From Burkholderiales bacterium (GTDB taxonomy: Bacteria > Pseudomonadota > Gammaproteobacteria > Burkholderiales > SG8-39): a stretch of DNA of 64,000 nt. Positions 43,895 to 52,887 of this stretch are shown in pieces. A model generated the notes under the pieces. That model saw only the letters and a program-made list of their open reading frames with translations. It did no database searches and was not told the origin of the DNA. The DNA lies in contig JADLAV010000064.1 of assembly GCA_020848075.1 (NCBI GenBank), positions 94,434 to 158,433 of the forward strand, in the 5' to 3' direction. Position 1 is the stretch's first letter. Each line of letters begins with the position of its first letter. Both the position numbers and the translations under genes were made by a program.

Positions 43895-44755
43895 ATGAAC
43901 GCGGTCGGCGAGCAGCAAACCCCGGAGCAAGCCTTGCCCTACGCGCAGGTCGCCCGCGCGATCGAGTATCTGCGCGCGCACGCGCGCCGCCAGCCGCGCC
44001 TCGCGGAGGTGGCCGCGTTCGTCGGCCTGTCCGAATCGGAGTTCCAGCGCCGGTTCTCCTCCTGGGCCGGGATCAGCCCGAAGCGATTCCTGCAATTCCT
44101 CTCCAAGGAGTACGCAAAGGAGGCGCTGCGCCGCTCGGCGAGCGTGCTCGAGGCAGCTTTCGACGCCGGGCTCTCGAGTCCGGGGCGGCTTCATGATCTG
44201 CTCGTCACCTGCGAGGCGGTCACGCCGGGAGAAGTCCGCGCGTTCGGCGACGGCGTGTCCATTCGCTGCGGGTTTCATCCGTCGCCGTTCGGCGAGATGT
44301 TCGTCGCGGTGACGCCGCGCGGCGTCTGTCGCCTCGCGTTCGTGGAGGCGGACGGTCGCGATGGCGCGCTCGACGCCTTGCGGGAAGAGTGGCCGCGCGC
44401 CGACGTTCGACGAGACGATGCCGGCGCGGCGGACATCGCGCGGCGCATCTTCGGCTCCGGCCGCGCGGCCGATTCCCTTCACCTCTGGGTCAAGGGCAGC
44501 AACTTCCAGCTCAAGGTGTGGGAGGCGTTGCTACGCATTCCCGCCGGATGTCTGGTCTCGTACCGGGACGTTGCGCGGGCGATCGGCCGGCCGGACGCAC
44601 CGCGCGCGGTTGGCTCCGCGGTCGCGGCGAATCCGGTCGCCCTGCTCATTCCGTGCCATCGGGTGATACGAGCGAGCGGCGACCTCGGCGAGTACCGGTG
44701 GGGCCTCGCGCGAAAGGCGACGCTGATCGCGAGCGAAGCGGTTGCCGCGCTCTAG
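43895..44755 (+). CDS. AraC-HTH - methylated-DNA-[protein]-cysteine S-methyltransferase (Ada-type, without N-terminal metal domain)
   Basis: 286 residues. Residues about 15-115 are an AraC-type HTH (YAQVARAIEYLRAHARRQ, LSESEFQRRFSSWAGISPKRFLQFL). Residues about 125-286 are an O6-alkylguanine methyltransferase with the active-site loop LIPCHRVIRASG (Cys254) and GLARKATLIASE. The Cys4 zinc domain that senses methyl phosphotriesters in E. coli Ada is absent, so it repairs DNA and may also act as a regulator, but not by the full Ada switch. It is a single gene that meets the response regulator tail-to-tail with 4 bases shared. Confidence 0.88.
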   Translation: MNAVGEQQTPEQALPYAQVARAIEYLRAHARRQPRLAEVAAFVGLSESEFQRRFSSWAGISPKRFLQFLSKEYAKEALRRSASVLEAAFDAGLSSPGRLHDLLVTCEAVTPGEVRAFGDGVSIRCGFHPSPFGEMFVAVTPRGVCRLAFVEADGRDGALDALREEWPRADVRRDDAGAADIARRIFGSGRAADSLHLWVKGSNFQLKVWEALLRIPAGCLVSYRDVARAIGRPDAPRAVGSAVAANPVALLIPCHRVIRASGDLGEYRWGLARKATLIASEAVAAL

Positions 44756-45462
44756 CCGCTGTGCGACCGGGCCGGTGGATCCGCGTGGAGCGCGGTGCCG
44801 TCGAAGGTCAAGCCGAGGCGCGCCGCTTCGATGACCGCCTGGGTGCGCGTGCCGACGTTCAGAGCCCGCAGGATCGCGGCGACGTGGATCTTCACGGTGC
44901 CCTCCGCGAGCCGGAGCTCGCGGCAGATCACCTTGTTCGGCTTGCCTTCGAGGACGAGCGCGAGGACCTGCGCCTGGCGGTCGGTCAGCCCGAGATCGCG
45001 CGGGGTGGTCGAGCTCCGGTTCGCCGCGGCGGTGCGGCCCGCGGTTGGCGCGCGCGATTCGGACGCGGTCTCCTCGAACCTGGCGCGTGGCACGTACACC
45101 CCGCCCATCAGCACGAGGCGCAGCGCGCTGACGATGAGCTCCTTCGAAGCGCGCTTCGGGATGAACCCCGCCGCGCCGAAGTCCATTGCACGGACGATCT
45201 CCGCGCGCCCATCCGACGACGAGAGCACCACGACCGGAATCCCCGGATACCGGGAGCGAAGGTCACCCAGCAGAGCGAAGCCGTGCTCGTCGGGCGGCGT
45301 GAGGCCGAGCAGCATGAGGACCGCATCCGGGTGGGCCTGCGCGAGCCGGCGGGCGTCGTCGGTCTGCGCATCGAGCACGCGGACATCGCCGTCGAGCAGC
45401 TTCAGGACGTGATGAAGCCCCTCGAGAATGAGCGGATGGTCATCGACCACCAGGATCTTCAC
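44752..45462 (-). CDS. receiver-LuxR response regulator lacking the phospho-acceptor Asp
   Basis: 236 residues from a GTG at 45462 (MKILVVDDHP). The receiver keeps the acidic pair (VVDDHP), Ser/Thr in VVLSSSD and Lys in GFIPKRAS, but the acceptor position reads VLMLLGL instead of VLLDLGL, so Leu51 replaces the Asp. A LuxR/NarL HTH follows (LGLTDRQAQVLALVLEGKPNKVICRELRLAEGTVKIHVAAILRALNV). It probably works as a phosphorylation-independent transcription factor. No histidine kinase is nearby. A longer ATG start (45540) lacks homology. Confidence 0.88.
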   Translation of the reverse strand: MKILVVDDHPLILEGLHHVLKLLDGDVRVLDAQTDDARRLAQAHPDAVLMLLGLTPPDEHGFALLGDLRSRYPGIPVVVLSSSDGRAEIVRAMDFGAAGFIPKRASKELIVSALRLVLMGGVYVPRARFEETASESRAPTAGRTAAANRSSTTPRDLGLTDRQAQVLALVLEGKPNKVICRELRLAEGTVKIHVAAILRALNVGTRTQAVIEAARLGLTFDGTALHADPPARSHSG

Positions 45463-45642
45463 GGTGTCCCTCGTCTGCCCGTTTTCTCGTTGTTTCGAAC
45501 ATGGTAGCACCGGGATGCCGCGACGGGAGACCTCCGGCACGAGCGGGCGGAACGAGTCGACAATCGGCGTGCTGAAGATGCGGCCGGCCGGCCGCGGAGA
45601 GGCCCCGGGGCACCGGGATGGTGCAAGCCCAGGTGGGCGGGG

Positions 45643-46488
45643 CTACAACCCCAGTCGCTGCCAGATCGTCGTGGTCAGCCCGGCTTGGTTCATCGTGTAG
45701 AAGTGCAGTCCGGGCGCGCCCGCTGCGAGCAGCTGATCGCAAAGCTCGGTCACGACGTCCAGCCCGTAGCTGCGGATCGACGAGATGTCGTCACTGAAGC
45801 CCTGCATCCGCATCCGCAGCCAGCGCGGGATCTCCGCGCCGCACGCATCGGAGAACCGCGCGAGCTGCGCGAAATTGCCGATCGGCATGATGCCCGGGAC
45901 GATCGGCACGCCGATGCCGCGCGCCTCGCACTCGTCGACGAACCGGAAGTATGCCTCGGCGTTGTAGAAATACTGCGTGATCGCCGAATCGGCGCCCGTA
46001 TCGATCTTGCGCTTGAAGTTGTCGATGTCGTCCTGCGCGGTGCGCGACTGCGGATGGAATTCCGGGTAGCACGCGACCACGATGCGAAACCAATCGCCGG
46101 TCGCCGCGCGGATGAGCGCGACGAGCTCGTTCGCATGACGCAGCTCCCCCGCGCTGGGGGACCCGGACGGCGGATCGCCGCGCACGGCGACGATGCGGCG
46201 GACGCCCTTGGATCGGTAGAGCTCCAGGAGCGCGACGATCTCCGCCTTGGTGGCCCCGACGCTGGAGATGTGCGGCGCGACCTCCAGGCCTTCGGCCTGC
46301 ATCTCGAACACGGTCTCGAGTGTCCGGTCGCGCGTCGAACCCCCGGCGCCGTAGGTCACCGAGAAGAAGGTGGGCTTGAGCTGCGCAAGCTGCCGGCGCG
46401 CAGCGCGCAGCCGCTCGATGCCCTCGGCGCTCTTGGGCGGAAAGAACTCGAAGCCGAAGGTGCGCGGATGCTTCTTCTGGGTTTCCAT
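45643..46488 (-). CDS. metF: methylenetetrahydrofolate reductase
   Basis: 281 residues, a TIM-barrel flavoprotein. FGFEFFPPKSAEGIERL contains the active-site Glu; KPTFFSVTYGAGGSTRDRTLET, GVRRIVAVRGDPP, DSAITQYFYNAEAYFRFVDEC and VPIVPGIMPIGNFAQL are conserved MetF blocks. It makes 5-methyl-THF for methionine synthesis. It lies directly downstream of ahcY in the same direction (100 bp gap), so it may be co-expressed under the SAH riboswitch. Confidence 0.94.
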   Translation of the reverse strand: METQKKHPRTFGFEFFPPKSAEGIERLRAARRQLAQLKPTFFSVTYGAGGSTRDRTLETVFEMQAEGLEVAPHISSVGATKAEIVALLELYRSKGVRRIVAVRGDPPSGSPSAGELRHANELVALIRAATGDWFRIVVACYPEFHPQSRTAQDDIDNFKRKIDTGADSAITQYFYNAEAYFRFVDECEARGIGVPIVPGIMPIGNFAQLARFSDACGAEIPRWLRMRMQGFSDDISSIRSYGLDVVTELCDQLLAAGAPGLHFYTMNQAGLTTTIWQRLGL

Positions 46489-46588
46489 CGGCTACGCCGT
46501 CGCCGAATCGGCCGTCCCAGCCGGACCGCGCCGCGTTGCGCGTCGCGCGTCGCAACGTGACGCTCGATCGCCCGGTCGGAAATCCGGC

Positions 46589-48001
46589 TCAGTACCGATA
46601 GCTGTCCGGTTTGTAGGGACCCTGCTTGGGCACCCCGATGTACCTTGCCTGCTCGTCGGTGAGCTCGGTGAGCGTCGCGTCGAGCTTCTTCAGCTGCAGG
46701 CGCGCCACCTTCTCGTCGAGGTGCTTGGGCAGCGTGTACACGCCCACCGGATACTTCCCGGTGTTGGCGAAGAGCTCGATCTGCGCGATCGTCTGGTTCG
46801 CGAAGGACGAGCTCATGACATAGCTCGGGTGGCCGGTGCCGCAGCCGAGATTCACCAGCCGGCCCTTGGCCAGCACGATGATCCGCTTGCCGTCCGGAAA
46901 CACGACGTGGTCGACCTGCGGCTTGATCTCCTCCCACTCGTACCTCTCGAGCGAGGCGATGTCGATCTCGCTGTCGAAGTGGCCAATGTTGCAGACGATC
47001 GCCTGGTCCTTCATCCGCGCCATGTGATCGTGCGTGATCACGTGATAGTTGCCGGTGGCGGTGACGAAGATGTCCGCCTTGTCCGCGGCGTAGTCCAGCG
47101 TGACCACGCGGTAGCCTTCCATTGCGGCCTGCAGCGCGCAGATCGGGTCGATCTCGGTGATCCAGACCTGCGCCGACAGGGCCCGCAGCGCCTGCGCCGA
47201 GCCCTTGCCTACGTCGCCGTAGCCGCACACGAGCGCGATCTTGCCCGCCACCATCACGTCCGTGGCGCGCTTGATGCCGTCCACCAGCGACTCGCGGCAA
47301 CCGTACAGGTTGTCGAACTTGCTCTTGGTGACCGAATCGTTGACGTTGATCGCGGGGAACATCAGCCGGCCCGCCTTCGCCATCTCGTACAGGCGATGCA
47401 CGCCGGTGGTGGTCTCCTCGGTGACGCCTTTGATGTGCTTCGCCCGGGTCGAGTACCAGCCGGGCTGCGATGCGAGGCGCTTCCTGATCGCCGCGTACAG
47501 CACGCGTTCTTCTTCGCTCGTCGGCTGGTCGAGCACCGTGGCGTCCCGCTCCGCGCGGACGCCCAGGTGCATGAGCAGCGTCGCGTCGCCGCCGTCGTCC
47601 AGGATCATGTTGGAGAAGCCGGCGTCGGGCCACTCGAAGATGCGGTGCGTGAACTCCCAATACTCCTCGAGGGATTCGCCCTTGTAGGCGAAGACCGGCG
47701 TGCCCTTGACCGCGATCGCCGCCGCAGCGTGATCCTGTGTCGAGTAGATGTTGCACGAGGCCCAGCGCACCTGCGCGCCGAGCGCCTGCAGCGTCTCGAT
47801 CAGCACCGCCGTCTGGATCGTCATGTGCAGCGAGCCGGTGATGCGGGCGCCCTTGAGCGGCTGCTTGGTGGCATATTCGTCGCGGATCGCCATGAGGCCG
47901 GGCATCTCGGTCTCGGCGATGCGCATTTCCTTGCGGCCCCAGTCGGCCAGGCCGACGTCGGCGACGCGAAAGTCCTGCTTCGGTTGCAGCACTGCGCTCA
48001 T
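46589..48001 (-). CDS. ahcY: S-adenosylhomocysteine hydrolase
   Basis: 470 residues. Conserved blocks: [61 protein letters not shown] (catalytic Lys/Asp region), [16 protein letters not shown] (NAD-binding) and a C-terminal KPDSYRY (NAD-contact Lys and Tyr). It splits SAH into adenosine and homocysteine, relieving product inhibition of methyltransferases. The 5' leader contains an SAH riboswitch with a terminator, so expression should rise when SAH accumulates. metF follows downstream. Confidence 0.97.
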   Translation of the reverse strand: MSAVLQPKQDFRVADVGLADWGRKEMRIAETEMPGLMAIRDEYATKQPLKGARITGSLHMTIQTAVLIETLQALGAQVRWASCNIYSTQDHAAAAIAVKGTPVFAYKGESLEEYWEFTHRIFEWPDAGFSNMILDDGGDATLLMHLGVRAERDATVLDQPTSEEERVLYAAIRKRLASQPGWYSTRAKHIKGVTEETTTGVHRLYEMAKAGRLMFPAINVNDSVTKSKFDNLYGCRESLVDGIKRATDVMVAGKIALVCGYGDVGKGSAQALRALSAQVWITEIDPICALQAAMEGYRVVTLDYAADKADIFVTATGNYHVITHDHMARMKDQAIVCNIGHFDSEIDIASLERYEWEEIKPQVDHVVFPDGKRIIVLAKGRLVNLGCGTGHPSYVMSSSFANQTIAQIELFANTGKYPVGVYTLPKHLDEKVARLQLKKLDATLTELTDEQARYIGVPKQGPYKPDSYRY

Positions 48002-48107
48002 GACATCACTCCTTCAACGCGCGGGCGCCGTTCGCGTCGGGGACGCGCGCCCGTCGAGCCTGGCGGGACGGCGAGCACCCGCTGCAGCGCCCCTCGACGG
48101 GGGTCCG

Positions 48108-48149
48108 GAAAAGACAAAGCGCCCGCACCTCGAATGAGATGCGAGCGCC
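48108..48149 (-). terminator. riboswitch-controlled intrinsic terminator in ahcY leader
   Basis: On the minus strand GCGCTCGCATCTC (48148-48136), loop ATTC, and GAGGTGCGGGCGC (48131-48119) form a 13-bp stem (two G-U), followed by TTTGTCTTTT. Its 5' arm reuses the GGCGCTC strand that closes P1 of the SAH riboswitch, so the two structures exclude each other. Confidence 0.85.
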
Positions 48150-48209
48150 GTTGATTCCGCTGAGCCTGGCCGTCCACGCCCGAAGGCGGCGGTCGCAACG
48201 CTCCTCAGC
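48139..48209 (-). promoter_or_regulatory. SAH riboswitch
   Basis: On the minus strand the leader reads GAGGAGCGTTGCGACC, a CGCC-TTCG-GGCG hairpin, GGCCAGGCTCAGCGG and CAACGGCGCTCGCA. GAGCG/TTG pairs with CAA/CGCTC to close P1, and the GCGTTGCGACC and AGGCTC segments are the conserved SAH-aptamer strands. Binding of SAH would hold P1 and prevent the overlapping terminator, switching ahcY on. This ON logic is known for the class. Confidence 0.9.
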
Positions 48210-48217
48210 AAGCGGCG

Positions 48218-48223
48218 ATTATA
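48218..48223 (-). promoter_or_regulatory. -10 element of ahcY promoter
   Basis: A perfect TATAAT on the minus strand sits 9 bases before the riboswitch 5' end, so transcription would start about at the aptamer. No good -35 was seen at 16-18 bp; the upstream sequence is G+C rich. Confidence 0.75.
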
Positions 48224-48317
48224 CCCGCCCGGCGTGCCTGCGGGGATGCCCGGGATGGCGATGGCCCGGCCCTTTCGCCCGTCCCGCGGCGAAGGAGGGG
48301 GAGGCCTGCGCGGCGTG

Positions 48318-49487
48318 CTAGCGCCTCACGCCGGCGTCGGCAGCCAGCGCCTGTGCCTTGTCGGCACGCTCCCACGTGAACTCGGGCTCGTCGCGCCCGA
48401 AGTGGCCGTACGCAGCAGTCTTCTCGTAGATCGGGCGCAACAAGTCGAGCATCTGGATGATGCCCTTCGGGCGCAGGTCGAAGTGCTTCTGCACGAGCTC
48501 GGCAAGGCCCTCGTCGGAGATCTTGCCGGTGCCGTACGTGGTCACCATCACGCTGGTCGGCCGCGCGACGCCGATCGCATAGGACACCTGGAGCAGGCAC
48601 TTCGAGGCGAGCCCGGAGGCGACGACGTTCTTCGCGACGTAACGCGCGGCATACGCCGCCGAGCGGTCGACCTTCGACGGATCCTTGCCCGAGAACGCGC
48701 CGCCGCCGTGGGGCGCGGCCCCACCGTAGGTGTCGACGATGATCTTGCGTCCGGTGAGTCCGCAGTCCCCATGCGGGCCGCCGACCACGAACCGGCCGGT
48801 GGGGTTCACCAGGTAACGCACGTTGCCCTTCACCAGCGCCTTGGGCAGCACCGGCTTGATGATCTCCTCGATGACGCCTTCGGCGAGCTTCTCGTGCGGA
48901 ACGTCCGGCGCATGCTGCGTGGACAGCACCACGGTGTCGATCGATTCGGGCTTGCCGTCGACGTAGCGCACCGTCACCTGCGACTTGGCGTCCGGCCGCA
49001 GCCATGGGAGGCGGCCGTCGCGGCGAAGCTGCGACTGCCGCTCGACGAGCCGGTGCGAAAGATGGATCGGCAGCGGCATGAGCTCGGGCGTCTCGTCGCA
49101 CGCGTAGCCGAACATGAGCCCCTGGTCGCCGGCGCCCTGCTCCAGGTCGAGGCCGGTGCCCTCGTTCACGCCCTGCGCGATGTCCGGCGATTGCTTGTCA
49201 TAGCACACCATCACCGCGCAGCCGCGGTAGTCGATGCCGAATTCGCTCGAGTCGTAGCCGATCCGCTTCAGCACGTTGCGCGCCACGGTCTGATAGTCGA
49301 TCACCGCGTGGGTGGTGATCTCGCCGGCGAGCACGACGAGGCCGGTCGACACCAGCGTCTCGGCGGCGACCCTGGCGCGGTTGTCCTGGGCTAGAATCGC
49401 GTCGAGAATCCCGTCCGATATCTGGTCGGCGACCTTGTCGGGGTGCCCTTCCGAGACCGACTCGGAAGTGAAGAGAAAGCTGCTCAT
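48318..49487 (-). CDS. metK: S-adenosylmethionine synthetase
   Basis: 389 residues from the ATG at 49487. Signature blocks: [19 protein letters not shown] (ATP and Mg), [43 protein letters not shown] and [27 protein letters not shown]. It makes SAM from methionine and ATP in the cytosol. It is transcribed in the same direction as ahcY and metF, which completes most of the methyl cycle, and it is divergent from the lipid A acyltransferase genes. Confidence 0.97.
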   Translation of the reverse strand: MSSFLFTSESVSEGHPDKVADQISDGILDAILAQDNRARVAAETLVSTGLVVLAGEITTHAVIDYQTVARNVLKRIGYDSSEFGIDYRGCAVMVCYDKQSPDIAQGVNEGTGLDLEQGAGDQGLMFGYACDETPELMPLPIHLSHRLVERQSQLRRDGRLPWLRPDAKSQVTVRYVDGKPESIDTVVLSTQHAPDVPHEKLAEGVIEEIIKPVLPKALVKGNVRYLVNPTGRFVVGGPHGDCGLTGRKIIVDTYGGAAPHGGGAFSGKDPSKVDRSAAYAARYVAKNVVASGLASKCLLQVSYAIGVARPTSVMVTTYGTGKISDEGLAELVQKHFDLRPKGIIQMLDLLRPIYEKTAAYGHFGRDEPEFTWERADKAQALAADAGVRR

Positions 49488-49543
49488 TGCGCGCGCGCTC
49501 GCTGTCTTGAACTCGAGGGCACCAAGGATAACAGAACTCATTG

Positions 49544-49557
49544 GTGGGATGTCCCAC
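49544..49557. promoter_or_regulatory. palindrome in metK / acyltransferase divergent region
   Basis: GTGGGA-TG-TCCCAC is a perfect inverted repeat in the 100 bp between divergent starts (49488-49587). It could be an operator acting on either gene; no regulator is assigned. Confidence 0.35.
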
Positions 49558-49587
49558 TGACGCCCCACTCGCCCCTCGCGCCACGCA

Positions 49588-50442
49588 ATGCGGCTCCTGT
49601 TCCGTCTTGTTGCAGCGCTGCCGCTGCGATTCGTGCACGCGCTCGGCGCCGCGGCTGCTCGCTTGGCGTTCGCGTTTGCCGCCGGCGAGCGTCGCCGCCT
49701 CGACGAGAACCTGCGTTGCGCCGGTTACGCCGAGCGGTCGCTCCGCACGGCGGCGATCCGCGAGTCCGGCAAGCTGCTGCTCGAGATGCCCTGGGTGTGG
49801 AACCGACCCCAAGAGGAGGTGGTGGCCCTGGTGCGCAGCATCGAGGGCGCGCAGTTGGCCGAGGCGGCGCGGTCGCGCGGCAAGGGGGTCATCCTGCTCA
49901 CGCCGCACCTCGGCAGCTTCGAGGTCAGCGTCCATTACCTCGCGGCGCGGTTCGGACCGGTGACCGCGCTCTACCGGGCGCCGCGTCAGAAGGCGTTCGA
50001 GCCGTTGGTACGCGCAGGCCGCGAGCGCGGCGACGTGCGTCTCGCGAGCTCCGACGTGAAGGGCGTCAAGGCGCTGCTCCGCGCCCTGAAGCGCGGCGAA
50101 GCAATCGGGATCCTGCCCGACCAGGTGCCGACGCGAGGCGAAGGGGCATGGGCCGACTTCTTCGGCCGGCCGGCGTACACGATGACGCTTGCGACCCGCC
50201 TGCAGGAGTCGACCGGGGCGACGATCCTGCTCGTGCTGTGCGAGCGGCTGCCGCGCGGGCAGGGCTATCGCCTGCGCATCGCACCGTTTCCGCAACCCGA
50301 GAACGGCGAAACGCCCACGCGCCGGCTCAACCGGGCGCTCGAGGGATTGATCCGCATGCTCCCGGAGCAGTACCTCTGGTCCTATAACCGGTACAAGGTG
50401 CCCGGCGGCGTTACCCCGCCGGACGGAGGCGCGCGCGCGTGA
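49588..50442 (+). CDS. LpxL/HtrB-family lipid A acyltransferase (first copy)
   Basis: 284 residues. An N-terminal hydrophobic stretch anchors it to the inner membrane. The catalytic HxxxxE motif is in [17 protein letters not shown], a substrate region is [17 protein letters not shown], and [32 protein letters not shown] is the conserved phosphate/acyl region. It adds a secondary acyl chain to lipid A. The second copy follows in the same direction; a pair of such genes next to metK is standard in this lineage from memory. Confidence 0.9.
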   Translation: MRLLFRLVAALPLRFVHALGAAAARLAFAFAAGERRRLDENLRCAGYAERSLRTAAIRESGKLLLEMPWVWNRPQEEVVALVRSIEGAQLAEAARSRGKGVILLTPHLGSFEVSVHYLAARFGPVTALYRAPRQKAFEPLVRAGRERGDVRLASSDVKGVKALLRALKRGEAIGILPDQVPTRGEGAWADFFGRPAYTMTLATRLQESTGATILLVLCERLPRGQGYRLRIAPFPQPENGETPTRRLNRALEGLIRMLPEQYLWSYNRYKVPGGVTPPDGGARA

Positions 50443-50469
50443 GCCGCATCGGCCGCCCGCGCGCGGGCC

Positions 50470-51399
50470 GTGCCGGAGACCGCACGTGCGAATAGGTCGC
50501 TTTTGGCGCGGTTAGGCATTGCGATCCTCTGGCTGCTCGGCCGGTTGCCGCCGCGGCTGCGCCGGCGGGTGTGCGAGCGGCTCGCGCTCGTCTTCATGGG
50601 CCTTGCCCGCGAGCGCCGGACGGTGGTGCGCGCCAACCTGCGGCTATGCTTCCCGGGCCTGTCGGCGGTCGCGCGCGAGGCGCTCGCGCGCGAACACTTC
50701 CGCGCGCTCGGGCGGAGCCTCGCACTCAACTGCACCGTCTGGTTCGGGTCCGCCGCCGACGTTCGACGCGCCGTGCGCGTCGAGGGCCTCGGGCACCTCG
50801 CAGCGACGGCGGGTGCGCCGCGCATCCTGTTTGCGCCGCACTTCGTCGGGCTGGAGGCGGCCGCCATCCGCCTGTCTCTGGAGCATCCTGCCGTTGCCAT
50901 GTACAGCACCCAGAAAGCGCGTGCCTTCGACCGCTTCCTGGCTGCACGGCGAGCGCGCTTCGGCGAGGTGCGGCTGGTTGCGCGCGAGCGCGGCATCCGG
51001 CCGGCCCTCCGCGGGTTGCGGCGGGGCCTACCCCTCTTGCTCCAGCCGGACATGGACTTCGGGCCGCGCGACTCCCTGTTCGTTTCATTCTTCGGCACGC
51101 CGGCGGCGACGGTTCCCGTCCTATCGCGCATCGCGCGCTTGACCGGGGCGGGGGTGCTCACAGTCGTCGCTGAGCTCGCGCCGCGTGACGAGCACGGCGG
51201 CGTTGCGGAGCGTAGCGGCGCCGACTGCGTCGTGCGCATCGCGCCCTTTACGGGCTTCCCGGACCGCAGCGTCGAGTCGGACACCCGTCGCATGAACGAA
51301 CTCATCGAGGAGCACGTGCGGCGCATGCCCGAGCAGTACTACTGGATTCACAAGCGCTTCAAGACCCGGCCGCCAGGTGAGCCGCCGGTCTACGTGTGA
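50470..51399 (+). CDS. LpxL/LpxM-family lipid A acyltransferase (second copy)
   Basis: 309 residues from a GTG at 50470. It has a hydrophobic start (LARLGIAILWLLGRLPPRL), the active-site motif FAPHFVGLEAAAIRLS (HxxxxE), and LLLQPDMDFGPRDSLFVSFFGTPAATVPVLSR. The C-terminal DTRRMNELIEEHVRRMPEQYYWIHKRFKTRP is typical. It probably adds the other secondary acyl chain. It diverges clearly from the first copy, so it is not a recent duplication. Confidence 0.9.
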   Translation: MPETARANRSLLARLGIAILWLLGRLPPRLRRRVCERLALVFMGLARERRTVVRANLRLCFPGLSAVAREALAREHFRALGRSLALNCTVWFGSAADVRRAVRVEGLGHLAATAGAPRILFAPHFVGLEAAAIRLSLEHPAVAMYSTQKARAFDRFLAARRARFGEVRLVARERGIRPALRGLRRGLPLLLQPDMDFGPRDSLFVSFFGTPAATVPVLSRIARLTGAGVLTVVAELAPRDEHGGVAERSGADCVVRIAPFTGFPDRSVESDTRRMNELIEEHVRRMPEQYYWIHKRFKTRPPGEPPVYV

Positions 51400-51410
51400 T
51401 CGGGACGCCG

Positions 51411-51837
51411 ATGGCCTTCGCGAACCCGGAACCGGAGGCGATCCGGCGACTGCTCGTCGCGGCGCGCACGATCGCGATCGTCGGGTTCTCGCCAAAACCG
51501 TCGCGGACAAGCCACTGGATTGCGCGCGCTGCAGTCGGTCGGCTACCGGGTGATCCCGGTGCGACCGGCGCTGCAAGAGGGCCTCGGGGAGCGCGCCTAT
51601 CCCAGCCTGAGTGCGATGCCGGAACCGGTGGACATCGTCGACGTGTTCCGCCCGCCCGGGCACGTCCCGGCGATCGTGGACGAGTGCCTCGCGCTCGGCC
51701 TCAAGGCGCTGTGGGTGCAGGACGGCGCAGTGCACCCCGCCGCGGCCGAGCGAGCGGCTGCCGGCGGCATGACGGTCGTCATGGATCGTTGCATCCTGCG
51801 CGATTACACTTCGCTCTGTCGGGACACGCAACGTTAG
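51411..51837 (+). pseudogene. CoA-binding protein (YccU-type), frameshifted
   Basis: The N-terminus reads NPEPEAIRRLLVAARTIAIVGFSPKPSRTSHWIARA in one frame and continues in the next frame as LQSVGYRVIPVRPALQEGLGERAYP, PEPVDIVDVFRPPGHVPAIVD and MTVVMDRCILRDY. Together they make a complete Rossmann CoA-binding protein of about 140 residues. The switch lies in the run GCGCGCGC at 51522-51529; adding one GC pair restores the frame exactly. It is therefore a recent 2-bp slippage or a sequencing error. An upstream GTG at 51396 overlaps the acyltransferase stop. Confidence 0.82.
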
Positions 51838-51840
51838 CCG

Positions 51841-51861
51841 TGGATCGTGGATCGTGGATCG
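51841..51861. repeat. 7-bp tandem repeat, three copies
   Basis: TGGATCG is repeated three times without interruption (51841-51861), between the frameshifted gene and dapF. It is a short microsatellite-like array with no evident function; its copy number could vary. Confidence 0.85.
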
Positions 51862-51897
51862 TGAAGCAAAGATAGCGCGTCGCGCGAGGCGGCGGCG

Positions 51898-52743
51898 GTG
51901 CGCCTGAGATTCACCAAGATGCAGGGCGCGGGCAACGACTTCGTGGTCCTCGATGGCACGCGCCAGCCGATCGCGCTCTCGCCGGCGATGCTGCGGCGGC
52001 TCGCCGACCGCCATTTCGGCATCGGTGCCGATCAGATTCTCGTCGTCGAGCGCGCGCGGACCCCGGGCGTCGACTTCGGCTACCGGATCTTCAATGCCGA
52101 CGGCGGCGAGGTCGAGCAGTGCGGCAACGGCGCCCGCTGCTTCGTGCGGTTCGTACGCGACCGCGGGCTCACGGACAAGGACGAGATCCGCGTCGAGACG
52201 GTCGCTGGCATCATCGCGCCCAGGCTCGAGCGGGACGGTAGCGTGACCGTCGACATGGGACGGCCGGTCTTCGACGCGGCGCGGGTACCGTTCGTGACCG
52301 ACTCCGACGCGCTCGTGCAGCCGCTCGACGTGGACGGCACGGTGGTCGAGATCACCGCAGTCTCGATGGGCAATCCGCACGCGGTCCAGCTGGTTGCGAG
52401 CGTCGACCGCGCGCCGGTGGCGGAGCTCGGCCCGCGGATCGAGCGGCACCCGCGTTTTCCGCAGCGCGTGAACGCCGGGTTCATGGAGATCGCCGATCGC
52501 AACCGGATCCGCCTGCGCGTCTACGAGCGCGGCGCCGGCGAGACGCTTGCCTGCGGCACCGGCGCCTGCGCGGCGGCGGTGGCCGGCATCCGCCGCGGCC
52601 TGCTCGAGTCGCCGGTGGCGGTCGAAACGCGCGGCGGGCAATTGACGATCGCATGGCGGGGCGCGGACAATCCGGTCTACATGACGGGCCCCGCCGAGAC
52701 TGTGTTCGAGGGAGAGATCGAGATCGGAGGACGCTCTGGGTAG
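51898..52743 (+). CDS. dapF: diaminopimelate epimerase
   Basis: 281 residues from a GTG. The two catalytic cysteines are present: Cys75 in [10 protein letters not shown] and Cys219 in [13 protein letters not shown]. The N-terminal [16 protein letters not shown] and VSMGNPHAV blocks are conserved. It converts LL- to meso-diaminopimelate for lysine and peptidoglycan. Its place after the acyltransferases and before DUF484 and xerC is the conserved arrangement. Confidence 0.96.
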   Translation: MRLRFTKMQGAGNDFVVLDGTRQPIALSPAMLRRLADRHFGIGADQILVVERARTPGVDFGYRIFNADGGEVEQCGNGARCFVRFVRDRGLTDKDEIRVETVAGIIAPRLERDGSVTVDMGRPVFDAARVPFVTDSDALVQPLDVDGTVVEITAVSMGNPHAVQLVASVDRAPVAELGPRIERHPRFPQRVNAGFMEIADRNRIRLRVYERGAGETLACGTGACAAAVAGIRRGLLESPVAVETRGGQLTIAWRGADNPVYMTGPAETVFEGEIEIGGRSG

Positions 52744-52887
52744 GGCATTCCGGCTCGCGCCCCGCACCGGATGGCGAACGCGCCATGGCGGGGACGACGT
52801 GGAGGTCGCGTTCCCGGGTTCCCGCCGTCGGGGCGCCACGCCCGACGGCGTTTCCTTGCGGCAGAACACCCACATCCCCGACACGCC

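Noticed and set aside
48002..48107. Small ORFs in the ahcY leader on either strand
   Set aside because: They overlap the riboswitch and terminator, which explain the sequence.
46370..48154. 594-codon plus-strand frame opposite ahcY
   Set aside because: Fully antisense to a certain gene; composition is Arg/Asp/Leu-rich as expected of a shadow of a GC-rich gene, with no domain.
49488..49587. SAM riboswitch before metK
   Set aside because: The leader is only 100 bp shared with a divergent gene and shows none of the SAM-I or SAM-II core strands.
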